Shown in pieces: positions 15,920-22,052 of a stretch of DNA of 27,511 nt. The position numbers and the translations under genes are program-made. Each line of letters opens with the position of its first letter. Positions within the stretch are counted from its first letter, which is position 1. The stretch comes from a virus. The notes beneath the pieces were generated by a model that did no database searches, was not told where the DNA came from, and was given only the letters and a program-made list of their open reading frames with translations. The stretch is taken from IMG/VR virus record IMGVR_UViG_3300042465_002409, positions 1 through 27,511 of that record; one strand, written 5' to 3'.

Positions 15920-16339
15920 CTAAGATTCGGGAAATAAAGGCTGTTCTTGTTTGATTTCTGTTTGTTGCTTATCTACCAAGTTGTTTAAACGCTGCGTAAT
16001 GCTCGCATTGTATTGACCTACCATGCCACCTTCAATTTGATCTTGGCGAATTGCACGCCTAATACGTGAACAGATAGCAACATATTCTAAATACCTATTA
16101 TCACGATTTTCAAAATACTGACCTAAATCTTGCGCTATTTCGTTGTCAGCACACCAATTTTCAAAGCCCTCCATTGTCAATGGGGTTTCAAGCAACTCAT
16201 AATCTTTGTTGCCATCTTTGCCAACAAACACCATTTTCTTTCGAGGGTTAGATTTAGTCTGCTTTCGGTAAGACTCAAAATGTTCCCATAACCTTTCAGG
16301 TGTTTCAATGTATTTTGTTCTTCCTGCTGCTGTTCCCAT
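15920..16339 (-). CDS. terS: Terminase small subunit
   Basis: A 139-residue DNA-packaging protein that recognises the packaging start site and recruits the large subunit. The N-terminal TPERLWEHFESYRKQTKSNP and MEGFENWCADNEI regions and the C-terminal RRAIRQDQIEGGMVGQYNAS-ITQRLNNLV stretch match the P22 gp3-like/Bacteroidota terS group, in which the C-terminal part oligomerises. A predicted helical DNA-binding region occupies about 10-85. It ends in a Gln/Glu-rich tail. The start overlaps the 46-aa gene's stop by one base (TAATG). In the usual arrangement terL would follow directly; here the HNH endonuclease gene intervenes. Confidence 0.88.
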   Translation of the reverse strand: MGTAAGRTKYIETPERLWEHFESYRKQTKSNPRKKMVFVGKDGNKDYELLETPLTMEGFENWCADNEIAQDLGQYFENRDNRYLEYVAICSRIRRAIRQDQIEGGMVGQYNASITQRLNNLVDKQQTEIKQEQPLFPES

Positions 16340-16479
16340 TATAGCTTGTCTATTAGTTCGCTTATCTTATCAATCAGCTTTTGTTTTACTTCATACGCAT
16401 TATCTACCTCCGTGTCGCAGATAGCCTCCAGCGTATTAGTTAGTATTTGAATTACGTTTGCTGCTTCGCTTGGTGACAT
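16339..16479 (-). CDS. Small helical protein, 46 aa
   Basis: A 46-residue ORF, too short for most automatic calling. It begins MSPSEAANVIQILTNTLEAI and ends KQKLIDKISELIDKL, a continuous amphipathic helix with acidic and basic residues, possibly a small DNA-packaging or regulatory factor. It starts inside the upstream 100-aa gene (44-nt overlap, different frame) and its stop TAA shares one base with the terS start (TAATG), strongly suggesting translational coupling. I do not recognise a family. It is called on the coupling plus coding-like sequence. Confidence 0.6.
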   Translation of the reverse strand: MSPSEAANVIQILTNTLEAICDTEVDNAYEVKQKLIDKISELIDKL

Positions 16480-16738
16480 TGGCTTTGACTTTAGCCTCTT
16501 GTGAAACAATTACCGGTGCGCTTTTAGTTTCGTACTTGTCAAAAGCCACCATCAATTTTGTAAGTGCTTCGATAACGCAAGCCTGACACCAATTGTTAAA
16601 CGAACCTCCGTAAAGTTCACCATGTACCTTTTGCATCATCTGCGCTACATCGTGCGGAATAGATACGCTTCCAACAGCGTGGTATTGGTCAAGGTAAGGT
16701 CGTGCTGTCCTTAGTTGTAGATATTGGTCTTGGTTCAT
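16436..16738 (-). CDS. Hypothetical protein, 100 aa
   Basis: A 100-residue protein starting at ATG 16738 (MNQDQYLQLRTARPYLDQYH), which overlaps the stop of the membrane protein upstream by ATGA. The track-style longer start would overrun that gene. The middle is SFNNWCQACVIEALTKLMVA, a helical stretch with two Cys three residues apart that may bind metal or form a helical bundle. The C-terminus is basic and low complexity (KANVTKRSSKRNSNTN). No family is recognised. It lies in the run from sigma-like gene to terminase, so it could be a late-gene regulator or packaging accessory. Confidence 0.6.
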   Translation of the reverse strand: MNQDQYLQLRTARPYLDQYHAVGSVSIPHDVAQMMQKVHGELYGGSFNNWCQACVIEALTKLMVAFDKYETKSAPVIVSQEAKVKANVTKRSSKRNSNTN

Positions 16739-16959
16739 TTTAGTAAAGTTTTTTGTGCCATTGCTGCAAACCACATTGCCCCGAACCCTACGGCTGGTGC
16801 GTAAAAAGAAGGCTCAACTAATAAAGAGGTAATCAAGCCAAACCAAAAAGCCATACAAACTTGGCAGTTCAAAGGTTTCCCTTTTAGCTTAAAGCCTGCT
16901 AACATAACAAATGAATAGCCAGCTAAGCCAGCAAGTGCGCTAATAATTAAGTGCTGCAT
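16735..16959 (-). CDS. Small membrane protein with CxxC, 74 aa
   Basis: A 74-residue protein beginning MQHLIISALAGLAGYSFVML with three hydrophobic segments (about residues 4-21, 34-48 and 54-70) separated by short loops. A loop holds the motif LNCQVCMAFWF, whose CxxC could bind metal or be oxidised. The size and topology recall phage holins or small membrane proteins, but the CxxC is unusual for a holin, and the gene lies away from the peptidase genes near 24.5 kb. The start overlaps the sigma-like gene's 3' end by 20 nt. It probably inserts in the inner membrane; the role is unknown. Confidence 0.6.
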   Translation of the reverse strand: MQHLIISALAGLAGYSFVMLAGFKLKGKPLNCQVCMAFWFGLITSLLVEPSFYAPAVGFGAMWFAAMAQKTLLK

Positions 16960-17515
16960 CCTTTAATGATTTATAGATTGTGTCTAAGTTATGACAAACG
17001 GTTCGATAAGGAATGCCAGTCAATCGGCTGACCGCTCGTTTGTTCCTTAAGGTTAAATGTAAGTCAAGTAGTTTTTGTTCGTAAGGAAACTCACTTTCGT
17101 TGTTAAGTCTAAGATAAGCCACCTCTAATCGGTCTATCTTCCCTTGGGTTTCCAAGTCCTTTTGATAGTCGTAATCGGGGGCGGTTAAGTCTATGCCGTG
17201 AGATTCAAGATAAGATTCGACTGGCATTTCGCCCACTTGACCTAAATGATTAATCGGTATGACTTCATCCCTATTTCGGTACTTCTTGTGAAAGCTGGAG
17301 TTTTTAGAGTTGGCAAAGTTCATCACAATGCGAACAACGTAAAACCGAAAATACCCTTTGTCGTGCGCTTCTAAAATCTTGGCTTCGGGTTTCTCAAAAA
17401 GACAAAGCAGCACCTCTTGACATAAATCGTCAGAGTAAGTGCTGCCTATTGACTTGCAAGCCTTCATCAGTTCGCCTGAATCATAAAGCTGCATTATGAT
17501 TTGCCTTGCCTTCAC
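16940..17515 (-). CDS. Sigma-factor-like protein, 191 aa
   Basis: A 191-residue protein resembling RNA polymerase sigma factors of the extracytoplasmic type. Region 2 is suggested by YSDDLCQEVLLCLFEKPEAK (about 27-46) and KGYFRFYVVRIVMNFANSKN (about 53-72). Region 4 is suggested by LHLTLRNKRAVSRLTGIPYR then TVCHNLDTIYKSLK, a helix-turn-helix. The GTG at 17515 is taken; an ATG at 17494 is possible. If it works as a sigma factor it would switch host RNA polymerase to late phage promoters, fitting its place after the replication genes and before packaging. Other phage transcription activators share this shape, so I am not certain. Neighbouring late genes carry a shared TACATTTA word near their starts. 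Confidence 0.65.
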   Translation of the reverse strand: MKARQIIMQLYDSGELMKACKSIGSTYSDDLCQEVLLCLFEKPEAKILEAHDKGYFRFYVVRIVMNFANSKNSSFHKKYRNRDEVIPINHLGQVGEMPVESYLESHGIDLTAPDYDYQKDLETQGKIDRLEVAYLRLNNESEFPYEQKLLDLHLTLRNKRAVSRLTGIPYRTVCHNLDTIYKSLKDAALNY

Positions 17516-17534
17516 GGCTGCTAATATAGTTATT

Positions 17535-17822
17535 TTATTTGATTTCCAACTCTTTAGCTTTTTTTTCGTACCACAAGGCTTTCTCTATATCCCTAATCGC
17601 ATCGTCTTTATGCCCTGCCCTCATTCTATATTTAAAAGAATTAAGCAAGCAGAAATAAATGACAGCTTGTTTGCCGTAAATAGATAGCATCATATCAATA
17701 ACCTCAATCGGTTGCTGGTTGTAGTGTGGTTCTTTCTCTACCAGCTTAAAATCGTTAGGGTGGTAGTTTGTATGATTAGGCTGGTCATAAAATACGCCAG
17801 TAGGAACGTGCTGATATTTCAT
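17535..17822 (-). CDS. DUF3310 protein
   Basis: A 95-residue protein whose second half matches the DUF3310 pattern: QPIEVIDMMLSIYGKQAVIY, FCLLNSFKYRMRAGHKDDAI and an RDIEKALWYEKKAKEL helix. Family members occur in many phages as a stand-alone domain or fused to nucleotide kinases. The function is not established; links to nucleotide metabolism or DNA replication have been suggested by context. Here it lies directly after the DnaA-like gene (stop and start adjacent) and before the sigma-like gene, in the early-to-middle operon. Charged residues (RAGHKDD) typical of the family are present. No signal or membrane segment is seen. Confidence 0.85.
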   Translation of the reverse strand: MKYQHVPTGVFYDQPNHTNYHPNDFKLVEKEPHYNQQPIEVIDMMLSIYGKQAVIYFCLLNSFKYRMRAGHKDDAIRDIEKALWYEKKAKELEIK

Positions 17823-18263
17823 TTACTTGGCGTTTAGTTGTTGTAATTTTAACTCCTCCAAGCTGTCAAGAAAAGACTGCCTTAACTCAATGGCGTCGTT
17901 TACAATCTTCTTGGCTTCTCCCGTGTAGCCTTTGTCCATACACTCTTTGGCTGCAAATAGCTTCTCTAAGACTTTATCTCCGTAGCCCTTTCCAAGTTCT
18001 ACATTGTTGATCCATCGAAACTGCCCATCGTTAATCGCAAGCGAATCATTGACAGCATCCCTTGCGTGGAGTAATGTAGTGCGGTCACGATTGAAAGGCA
18101 ACGCCATAGCTTCTTGTTTTAGTTTAGAGCAGTGCTTCATCACTAAATACTGCGCTCCATGTCGTGCGTTTACTATCTCTTGCTTTCTTGACTTGCCCAG
18201 CATTTGCTGGATGCTCACGCCTCGGTAGATAGCTACCCTTTCAATTATTTCATTCGGTGTCAT
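17823..18263 (-). CDS. DnaA domain IV-like DNA-binding protein, 146 aa
   Basis: Start MTPNEIIERVAIYRGVSIQQ (ATG 18263), overlapping the upstream gene by 14 nt; a longer reading to 18350 runs into that gene. Residues about 15-75 resemble the DnaA C-terminal DNA-binding domain: QMLGKSRKQEIVNARHGAQY followed by a helix, then ALPFNRDRTTLLHARDAVND, in which RD-RTTLLHA aligns with the RDHTTVLHA signature of DnaA. There is no AAA+ ATPase domain. The remaining 70 residues are helical and of unknown role. It may bind DnaA-box-like sites and modulate replication or act as a repressor/activator. Another small HTH gene (19341-19589) has a similar character. Confidence 0.8.
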   Translation of the reverse strand: MTPNEIIERVAIYRGVSIQQMLGKSRKQEIVNARHGAQYLVMKHCSKLKQEAMALPFNRDRTTLLHARDAVNDSLAINDGQFRWINNVELGKGYGDKVLEKLFAAKECMDKGYTGEAKKIVNDAIELRQSFLDSLEELKLQQLNAK

Positions 18264-18486
18264 CGTTTGTCCTTTCAGTCTTTTTGTATTTCTTGTTAAA
18301 CCACATCTCAAAGGATGCCTTTGGTGTTGATTGCCCCTCCATAAAAGCAAGGGTTAAATGCTCTCTTTCGTGTACGGCTGCTTGCTTAAGTAAGCCGATA
18401 ACGACTTGCTTTATACTCGAAGCGTTTAGCACTTCGGTCGGTAAGTCGGCAATCACTTCGATTGCTAATTCAATAGGTGTTTTCAT
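18250..18486 (-). CDS. Hypothetical protein, 78 aa
   Basis: A 78-residue protein beginning MKTPIELAIEVIADLPTEVL, helical with an acidic start and a basic C-terminal half (WFNKKYKKTERTNDDTE). No domain or family is recognised. It overlaps the DnaA-like gene downstream by 14 nt in another frame, indicating translational coupling, and follows a 114-aa unknown after 40 nt. Being in the early operon with replication-type genes, it is probably a small accessory or anti-host protein, but nothing in the sequence shows what. Confidence 0.55.
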   Translation of the reverse strand: MKTPIELAIEVIADLPTEVLNASSIKQVVIGLLKQAAVHEREHLTLAFMEGQSTPKASFEMWFNKKYKKTERTNDDTE

Positions 18487-18526
18487 ATTAGTTTTTAGTT
18501 TTGTGTTTTATGCGCCAAGCCTTTAG

Positions 18527-18871
18527 TTATAAGCCATTTAAGTCGACCATCTCCAAGCACTCATATTCGTTCTTGCTATTAGGCGTGTATTTCTGAATAT
18601 AAAGCGTTTTACAACTTATGTGCAAATTCAAATCATCAACTTTTACATTGTGCTTTGTTGCTAAATCTGAAAATAAACGGCTTATAACAGCAGTCTTGGG
18701 TAATGCGAGGTCTTGTATTTTATTCATGTTTTGATTTGATTCGCCCTCAAATGCCTTCTTTCTATTCTCTAATTCACACTGCAAATCAACAATGTACTCT
18801 TGTAATAAATTAGTAGGAATGCCCTTTAATCCATTAGACTCCCATTCGATTAATCCTTCTAAATATTTCAT
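18527..18871 (-). CDS. Hypothetical protein, 114 aa
   Basis: A 114-residue protein beginning MKYLEGLIEWESNGLKGIPT. The first half is helical (EYIVDLQCELENRKKAFEGE, possible coiled coil); the second half has strands (LNLHISCKTLYIQKYTPNSK). No family recognised. It lies one base before the small membrane protein gene's stop on the upstream side and 40 nt from the next gene, so it is in the same operon. The function is unknown. Confidence 0.55.
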   Translation of the reverse strand: MKYLEGLIEWESNGLKGIPTNLLQEYIVDLQCELENRKKAFEGESNQNMNKIQDLALPKTAVISRLFSDLATKHNVKVDDLNLHISCKTLYIQKYTPNSKNEYECLEMVDLNGL

Positions 18872-18872
18872 A

Positions 18873-19034
18873 TCAGTTAAAAATTAAGCCTATGGCTATC
18901 GTGCCAAAGAAGGCAAGGAATACACAAAAAGCACTTAATGCCAGCGCATCAATTACCCAGCAGACAAACTGATCCACTCGGTCGCTTTCGATTAGCACGG
19001 CAAAGAATGCAAGGATGAAATAAAACACCCTCAT
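18873..19034 (-). CDS. Small two-helix membrane protein, 53 aa
   Basis: A 53-residue protein starting MRVFYFILAFFAVLIESDRV (ATG 19034), chosen because the ATG overlaps the stop of the preceding gene by ATGA, while a longer reading to 19091 lies inside it. It has two hydrophobic segments (about residues 2-14 and 22-51) flanking a short charged loop ESDRVDQ, so it likely spans the inner membrane twice. A holin-like or superinfection-exclusion role is conceivable; the early position argues for the latter. No family recognised. Confidence 0.5.
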   Translation of the reverse strand: MRVFYFILAFFAVLIESDRVDQFVCWVIDALALSAFCVFLAFFGTIAIGLIFN

Positions 19035-19270
19035 AACATCTCCTCCTTCTCGGTTACAATGTAAGCTGTCACGCTGTCGTAAGATAACCAATCATCACCT
19101 AACTCGGTATCTTCCAAGTCTTGCGAAAGGTCAAGCAGGTACTGCCGTGCATCTCTCAACGAATCAAAGTTCTCGTAATACTTTAGGTCTATCCGATTCG
19201 ATAGCCTAAACCTTTGAGCAGCAACGTGCAGGTGCTGCCCTTGTAAGTCAATTCTAATTTGCGCCTTCAT
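19031..19270 (-). CDS. Hypothetical protein, 79 aa
   Basis: A 79-residue protein beginning MKAQIRIDLQGQHLHVAAQR, with a basic N-terminal half (RFRLSNRIDLKYYENF) and an acidic C-terminal half (LSQDLEDTELGDDWLSYDSV). No family recognised. It is the first gene after a -7 promoter box at 19292-19299 and overlaps the membrane protein gene downstream by ATGA. It may be a small host-takeover or regulatory protein; this is a guess from position. Confidence 0.55.
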   Translation of the reverse strand: MKAQIRIDLQGQHLHVAAQRFRLSNRIDLKYYENFDSLRDARQYLLDLSQDLEDTELGDDWLSYDSVTAYIVTEKEEML

Positions 19271-19291
19271 CTTTAGTTGTTTAATTGTTCA

Positions 19292-19299
19292 CAAATATA
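19292..19299 (-). promoter_or_regulatory. Bacteroidota -7 box (TATATTTG) before the 79-aa gene
   Basis: TATATTTG on the minus strand, 21 nt before the start at 19270, in a 70-nt AT-rich gap between the HTH gene and this one. No clear TTG -33 element is seen at the expected spacing, so strength is uncertain. It may add transcription to the second half of the early operon. Confidence 0.55.
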
Positions 19300-19340
19300 C
19301 ACTTATTCACATTAGTTGTATCTCTTTAAATAAAAATAAT

Positions 19341-19589
19341 TTAAATCAAAGATTGATACATTTCTTTTATCTCCTTGTCAATGCTTATCCAGCCTCTTGC
19401 TTTTCTTATAGCTGAATAGATGCTTTGCCTATTAGAGTATCCAAAGGCATCGGTTATCTCCTGGATGGTGTGCGTTTTACTTAGCCGGTAGATAATCAAA
19501 TACTTTTTAACCAGCACCGCATCGACTGACAGCAAATCGTCAATGCCAAAGTCTAATCGGCTGGCTAAATTGTGGATGTCTTGTTTCAT
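19341..19589 (-). CDS. Small helix-turn-helix protein, DnaA domain IV-like, 82 aa
   Basis: An 82-residue protein with a helical N-terminus and LIIYRLSKTHTIQEITDAFG followed by YSNRQSIYSAIRKARGWI (about 31-67). The pattern of a long helix, a turn with T-x-QEI-x-x-AFGY, then a recognition helix S-IYSAI-KA resembles the DnaA domain IV arrangement, and small phage HTH regulators also look like this. The gene overlaps ninG by ATGA. It probably binds DNA as a regulator or replication modulator. It is a compact, complete protein with no membrane segment. Confidence in DNA binding is moderate, and specific homology to DnaA is lower. Confidence 0.65.
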   Translation of the reverse strand: MKQDIHNLASRLDFGIDDLLSVDAVLVKKYLIIYRLSKTHTIQEITDAFGYSNRQSIYSAIRKARGWISIDKEIKEMYQSLI

Positions 19590-19960
19590 AGCTTGTTTTT
19601 GAACTCCTCTGCTATAAACTCGTAGTCAGCCTGACTTTTTTTGCACAGCATCTTTGACTTGAATAAGATTTGCTCTGCTGTACCTTCGCCCCACTTTTGA
19701 TCTATAAACTGCCCGTGTTCGTACTGGTTGCCGTTCTCGAATCTATTACACTTTAAACATTGAGCATTTGCGTTCTTCTCGTCAAACCTTGTTGCTTCAA
19801 ATCGTCTTGAGATAAAGTGACCGCAGTCAAACTCGCTTACATACTTACCGCAGGTGCAGCACTTAGCCCTTCCGTTCTCGGAATCTCTTTGCCGAATGTA
19901 CAGCGAAAAGTACTTGTCGGCTTTGGCTTTACTTAGCTTGATGTTCTTGGAAAATTTCAT
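19586..19960 (-). CDS. ninG: NinG/Rap-like recombination endonuclease
   Basis: A 124-residue protein of the lambda NinG (Rap) family. Lambda Rap is a Holliday-junction and branched-DNA endonuclease that aids phage recombination. Two zinc-type Cys pairs are visible: C34-x2-C37 (in AKCCTCGKYV) and C68-x2-C71 (in AQCLKCNRFE). Between them is the family signature DCGHFISRRFEATRFDEKNA (about 45-64) with the HFISR core. It overlaps the 259-aa gene by 32 nt and the HTH gene by ATGA. With the ERF annealase at 22489 it completes a phage recombination set. The length and order of motifs are as expected, and nothing is missing. Confidence 0.9.
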   Translation of the reverse strand: MKFSKNIKLSKAKADKYFSLYIRQRDSENGRAKCCTCGKYVSEFDCGHFISRRFEATRFDEKNANAQCLKCNRFENGNQYEHGQFIDQKWGEGTAEQILFKSKMLCKKSQADYEFIAEEFKNKL

Positions 19961-20708
19961 ATAAAAAGTCGTGTGTTAAATTGTTTTTTCGAAAGTACTG
20001 GCGAAGCAAGTCATCCCTGCAAATCTTTATCTGCTCAAATCTAAGTTCCGGTATGTCTTTTGGTCGCTGCTCAATAGCGTTTAAGAGGGACTGGATAGTC
20101 CTTGCCTCGTATCGTTCAGCGTTATCCCTTTTCGCTTTTATAGCTGCAATGGCTCTATCTTTTGACTTCTCAAACATCTCGGCTTTCTCGTCAATAGATA
20201 CATTAATCTGCCCTATCTTTTCCAGCCACAAGTACCCAGCACTGCCACCATCCAAAAAACTTTGTCCGCTTTTGAACTTGTGATACATTGTCACGAGATG
20301 CTCGATGGCTGTGTTTAGCTTTTCTTCTTCGCTCATTTCGTACGGCTGAAATGATTGGTTGTTGCGGTGCGCTGCCAATTCCATCTTGACTTTATCCAAG
20401 TAGGCATACACCCACTTTAAATAAGTAGCTGGTGCGTTAGCTGAATATACCTCTCCTGACCTCATACCTTCGTTTACAGCTATCTTAAACTGGTCAAGGG
20501 TACATCGTGTCTGCTTCAAGTCAGTTTCGATCATACGCACGATAAGATTGAGGGTGTGCTGGTCGTTCGTTACTTGCTGCCCAGCGTAAGCGCAAACCAT
20601 CTTGTACTGGTTAAGGATTTCAGGTAGCAAGTCTTGCTGTGGCATTTGAGCGCATTGCTTACCTTGGTAGGCTTGAACGGCTTGGCTGTTATTCGTTGTC
20701 GTTATCAT
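19929..20708 (-). CDS. Hypothetical replication-region protein, 259 aa
   Basis: A 259-residue protein beginning MITTTNNSQAVQAYQGKQCA. It is mainly helical, with a central stretch LDGGSAGYLWLEKIGQINVS and a basic region (AIAAIKAKRDNAERYEARTI) in the C-terminal half. I see no Walker motifs, so it is not a helicase. It lies between the replication-organizer-like gene (20-nt overlap) and ninG. By position it may be a helicase loader or primosome accessory protein of the kind encoded beside replication organizers, but this is inference; I do not recognise the family. Confidence 0.6.
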   Translation of the reverse strand: MITTTNNSQAVQAYQGKQCAQMPQQDLLPEILNQYKMVCAYAGQQVTNDQHTLNLIVRMIETDLKQTRCTLDQFKIAVNEGMRSGEVYSANAPATYLKWVYAYLDKVKMELAAHRNNQSFQPYEMSEEEKLNTAIEHLVTMYHKFKSGQSFLDGGSAGYLWLEKIGQINVSIDEKAEMFEKSKDRAIAAIKAKRDNAERYEARTIQSLLNAIEQRPKDIPELRFEQIKICRDDLLRQYFRKNNLTHDFLYEIFQEHQAK

Positions 20709-21420
20709 AAATAATCATTGAGTGAAGGTCTGCTTTTACTGCTTTTTCAAAGTTGCTTATTTTTGTGTTTAAGGTAGGAATAATAATTTCATCCTCCCAG
20801 CATTTACCATTCAGCCAAGTTAATGGATTTTTCCTAAACTGCACATCGGGAGTAGAGTGAACGTATTCATCTACCTTGTCAAGCGCAGCGTTGATTTCGT
20901 TATCCGAAAGCTTTAGCCATTTGTCCAAGCACTTCTTGCTGTCTTGCTTCTTATTGTACTTATCCCAAAAAACATCAAACCACACCTTTTTATTATCTTC
21001 TATTCTAACTCTATTTACATTTTCATTTTCATTTTCAGTAGGGTTATTTTTGGGTTTACTTTGGGTTATTAGTTGGGTTATAGTTTGGGTTTCTTTTGGG
21101 TTTTCATCCTTCTTAGGTCTTCCCCCTTTCATTCCGTTATTGCGTTGTTTATCAGCGTATTGGCTGCGCTTCTCTGCTTCTGCCTCTAAACGCTCATTGT
21201 AAATCAAACCATTTTCGTCTAAAACAAATTTTGACTTGACAATATCCGAAACCATATCCCAACCATAACCCAAAAGAAACCCAAGCCTTTTCGGGTCAAG
21301 GTGTCCGTTTTGATGCTGGGCAGCTAACAAGGTAATATATTCACCTCGTTCGTTCATGCTCATAAATTGGCAGCCAGTTAGCCAATCGCTGCTGTAAAAT
21401 AAAAATGCTGGGTCTTTCAT
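20689..21420 (-). CDS. Replication initiation/organizer-like protein (DUF1376-type N-terminus), 243 aa
   Basis: A 243-residue protein starting MKDPAFLFYSSDWLTGCQFM (ATG 21420; a longer reading to 21477 would start inside the leader hairpins). Residues about 1-75 (FMSMNERGEYITLLAAQHQN-GHL, then LGYGWDMVSDIVKSK) resemble the N-terminal winged-helix domain of DUF1376 and replisome-organizer proteins. A low-complexity linker (TITQLITQSKPKNNPTENEN) separates a C-terminal domain with FWDKYNKKQDSKKCLDKW and an FRKNPLTWLNGKCWEDEI end, a common closing segment in phage replication proteins. It probably opens the phage origin or recruits helicase. Expression appears controlled by the terminator-like leader directly before its start. 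Confidence 0.75.
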   Translation of the reverse strand: MKDPAFLFYSSDWLTGCQFMSMNERGEYITLLAAQHQNGHLDPKRLGFLLGYGWDMVSDIVKSKFVLDENGLIYNERLEAEAEKRSQYADKQRNNGMKGGRPKKDENPKETQTITQLITQSKPKNNPTENENENVNRVRIEDNKKVWFDVFWDKYNKKQDSKKCLDKWLKLSDNEINAALDKVDEYVHSTPDVQFRKNPLTWLNGKCWEDEIIIPTLNTKISNFEKAVKADLHSMIIYDNDNE

Positions 21421-21428
21421 AATTAATG

Positions 21429-21463
21429 AAAAAACCCCCAACGAGTCGCAGTCGAAGGGGGTT
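21429..21463 (-). terminator. Terminator/attenuator immediately before the replication gene
   Basis: The stem AACCCCC/GGGGGTT (7 bp, loop 17 nt) is followed by four more T residues, ending eight bases before the ATG at 21420. A terminator placed in a leader this close to a start suggests conditional termination. Its 17-nt loop contains a 10-nt stretch complementary to the loop of the hairpin at 21485-21514. Confidence 0.7.
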
Positions 21464-21484
21464 AAAGTGATTAACACTTAGGTC

Positions 21485-21514
21485 AATCGAATAGACTGCG
21501 ACTTCTATTCGATT
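21485..21514 (-). promoter_or_regulatory. 10-bp hairpin in the replication-gene leader
   Basis: A perfect inverted repeat AATCGAATAG/CTATTCGATT with a 10-nt loop. Bases 21494-21503 are fully complementary to 21444-21453 in the terminator loop, so a kissing or antiterminator pairing can form. A small AAGTG/CACTT hairpin (21465-21479) lies between them. Together they fill the 116-nt gap upstream of the replication gene. Confidence 0.7.
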
Positions 21515-21536
21515 AACTCCTACAAAAGTACAAAAA

Positions 21537-21827
21537 CTATTGGACTTTCCAAAGACTTATCGGCCTATTATGCGCTTGTTTATTTTGCGCTGTCGTATAA
21601 CCGCTGTGCTGGATCATCTTTTCTTTTTGTAGGTCTTTCACAACTGCTCCGTAAACTCTCGGCTCGGCAGGTATTAGAGTCGTTTGACTCTCGTATGCAG
21701 ACCGCAGTATCTCGGTAGTAAAATACCCATGTTCTTTTATCCATCCCTTGGAAAAATACAGGATGTTATCGTAGTAGTTGTCTATCGGTACAACTACTTG
21801 CTCAAGTGATTTAGAAAGGGAGGTCAT
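21537..21827 (-). CDS. Winged-helix-like DNA-binding protein, 96 aa
   Basis: A 96-residue protein beginning MTSLSKSLEQVVVPIDNYYD. The core (KGWIKEHGYFTTEILRSAYE, then AEPRVYGAVVKDLQKEKMIQ, then HSGYTTAQNKQAHNRP and a closing LWKV) matches the pattern of small phage winged-helix proteins found near recombination genes: helix, turn, PAEPR-V-GAV recognition helix and a beta wing. It overlaps the 77-aa gene by 17 nt. It probably binds DNA during replication or recombination, perhaps with the annealase. It sits directly before the three-hairpin leader. No enzymatic motif is present. Confidence 0.65.
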   Translation of the reverse strand: MTSLSKSLEQVVVPIDNYYDNILYFSKGWIKEHGYFTTEILRSAYESQTTLIPAEPRVYGAVVKDLQKEKMIQHSGYTTAQNKQAHNRPISLWKVQ

Positions 21828-22044
21828 TGGTTTCTAAGTTAAAGGGTTCAACTGCTTTTTGTGCGTTAGGTGTTTCCATCCTACCCGAAAAGAACTTGCC
21901 CTTTGCGCCCTCCTTTACCCATAAAGAGATTCGGTAGGTCGTTCCATCAGGTGCGATACACGTGCCGGTATACTGCGGTGCTTTTGGGTTTTCGGTGTTG
22001 TTTTTGAAGATGCTTACATCTCCAGCTTTAGATTCGTATGCCAT
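21811..22044 (-). CDS. Small protein with SSB-like acidic tip, 77 aa
   Basis: A 77-residue protein. The body (AGDVSIFKNNTENPKAPQYT, then GTCIAPDGTTYRISLWVKEG, and AKGKFFSGRM) looks like a small beta-barrel/OB-like or DUF736-like domain. The C-terminus ETNDLPF resembles the acidic tip (D-D-D-I-P-F) of bacterial SSB, which docks replication and repair proteins. It lies between a 147-aa unknown following the ERF annealase and a winged-helix gene. A single-stranded DNA-binding or partner-recruiting role is plausible. The tip is short and could be chance, so this is inference. Confidence 0.6.
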   Translation of the reverse strand: MAYESKAGDVSIFKNNTENPKAPQYTGTCIAPDGTTYRISLWVKEGAKGKFFSGRMETPNAQKAVEPFNLETNDLPF

Positions 22045-22052
22045 TTTGTTGT

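Noticed and set aside
15879-15935. A GTG-started reading VVKVNGKTIIFV as the N-terminus of TerL before the HNH gene
   Set aside because: It runs only to a stop inside the HNH gene and cannot be joined to the KTFGIL frame. The ATG at 15294 gives a full Walker A instead.
19384-19580. DnaA boxes near the DnaA-like genes (TTATCCAGC, TGTGGATGT)
   Set aside because: Both are inside coding sequence and mismatch the TTATCCACA consensus, so they are not supported.
21420-21477. Longer start of the replication gene at 21477 (MLITLTPFDCDSLGV)
   Set aside because: It would translate through the terminator stem. The conserved-looking protein starts at MKDPAFLF.
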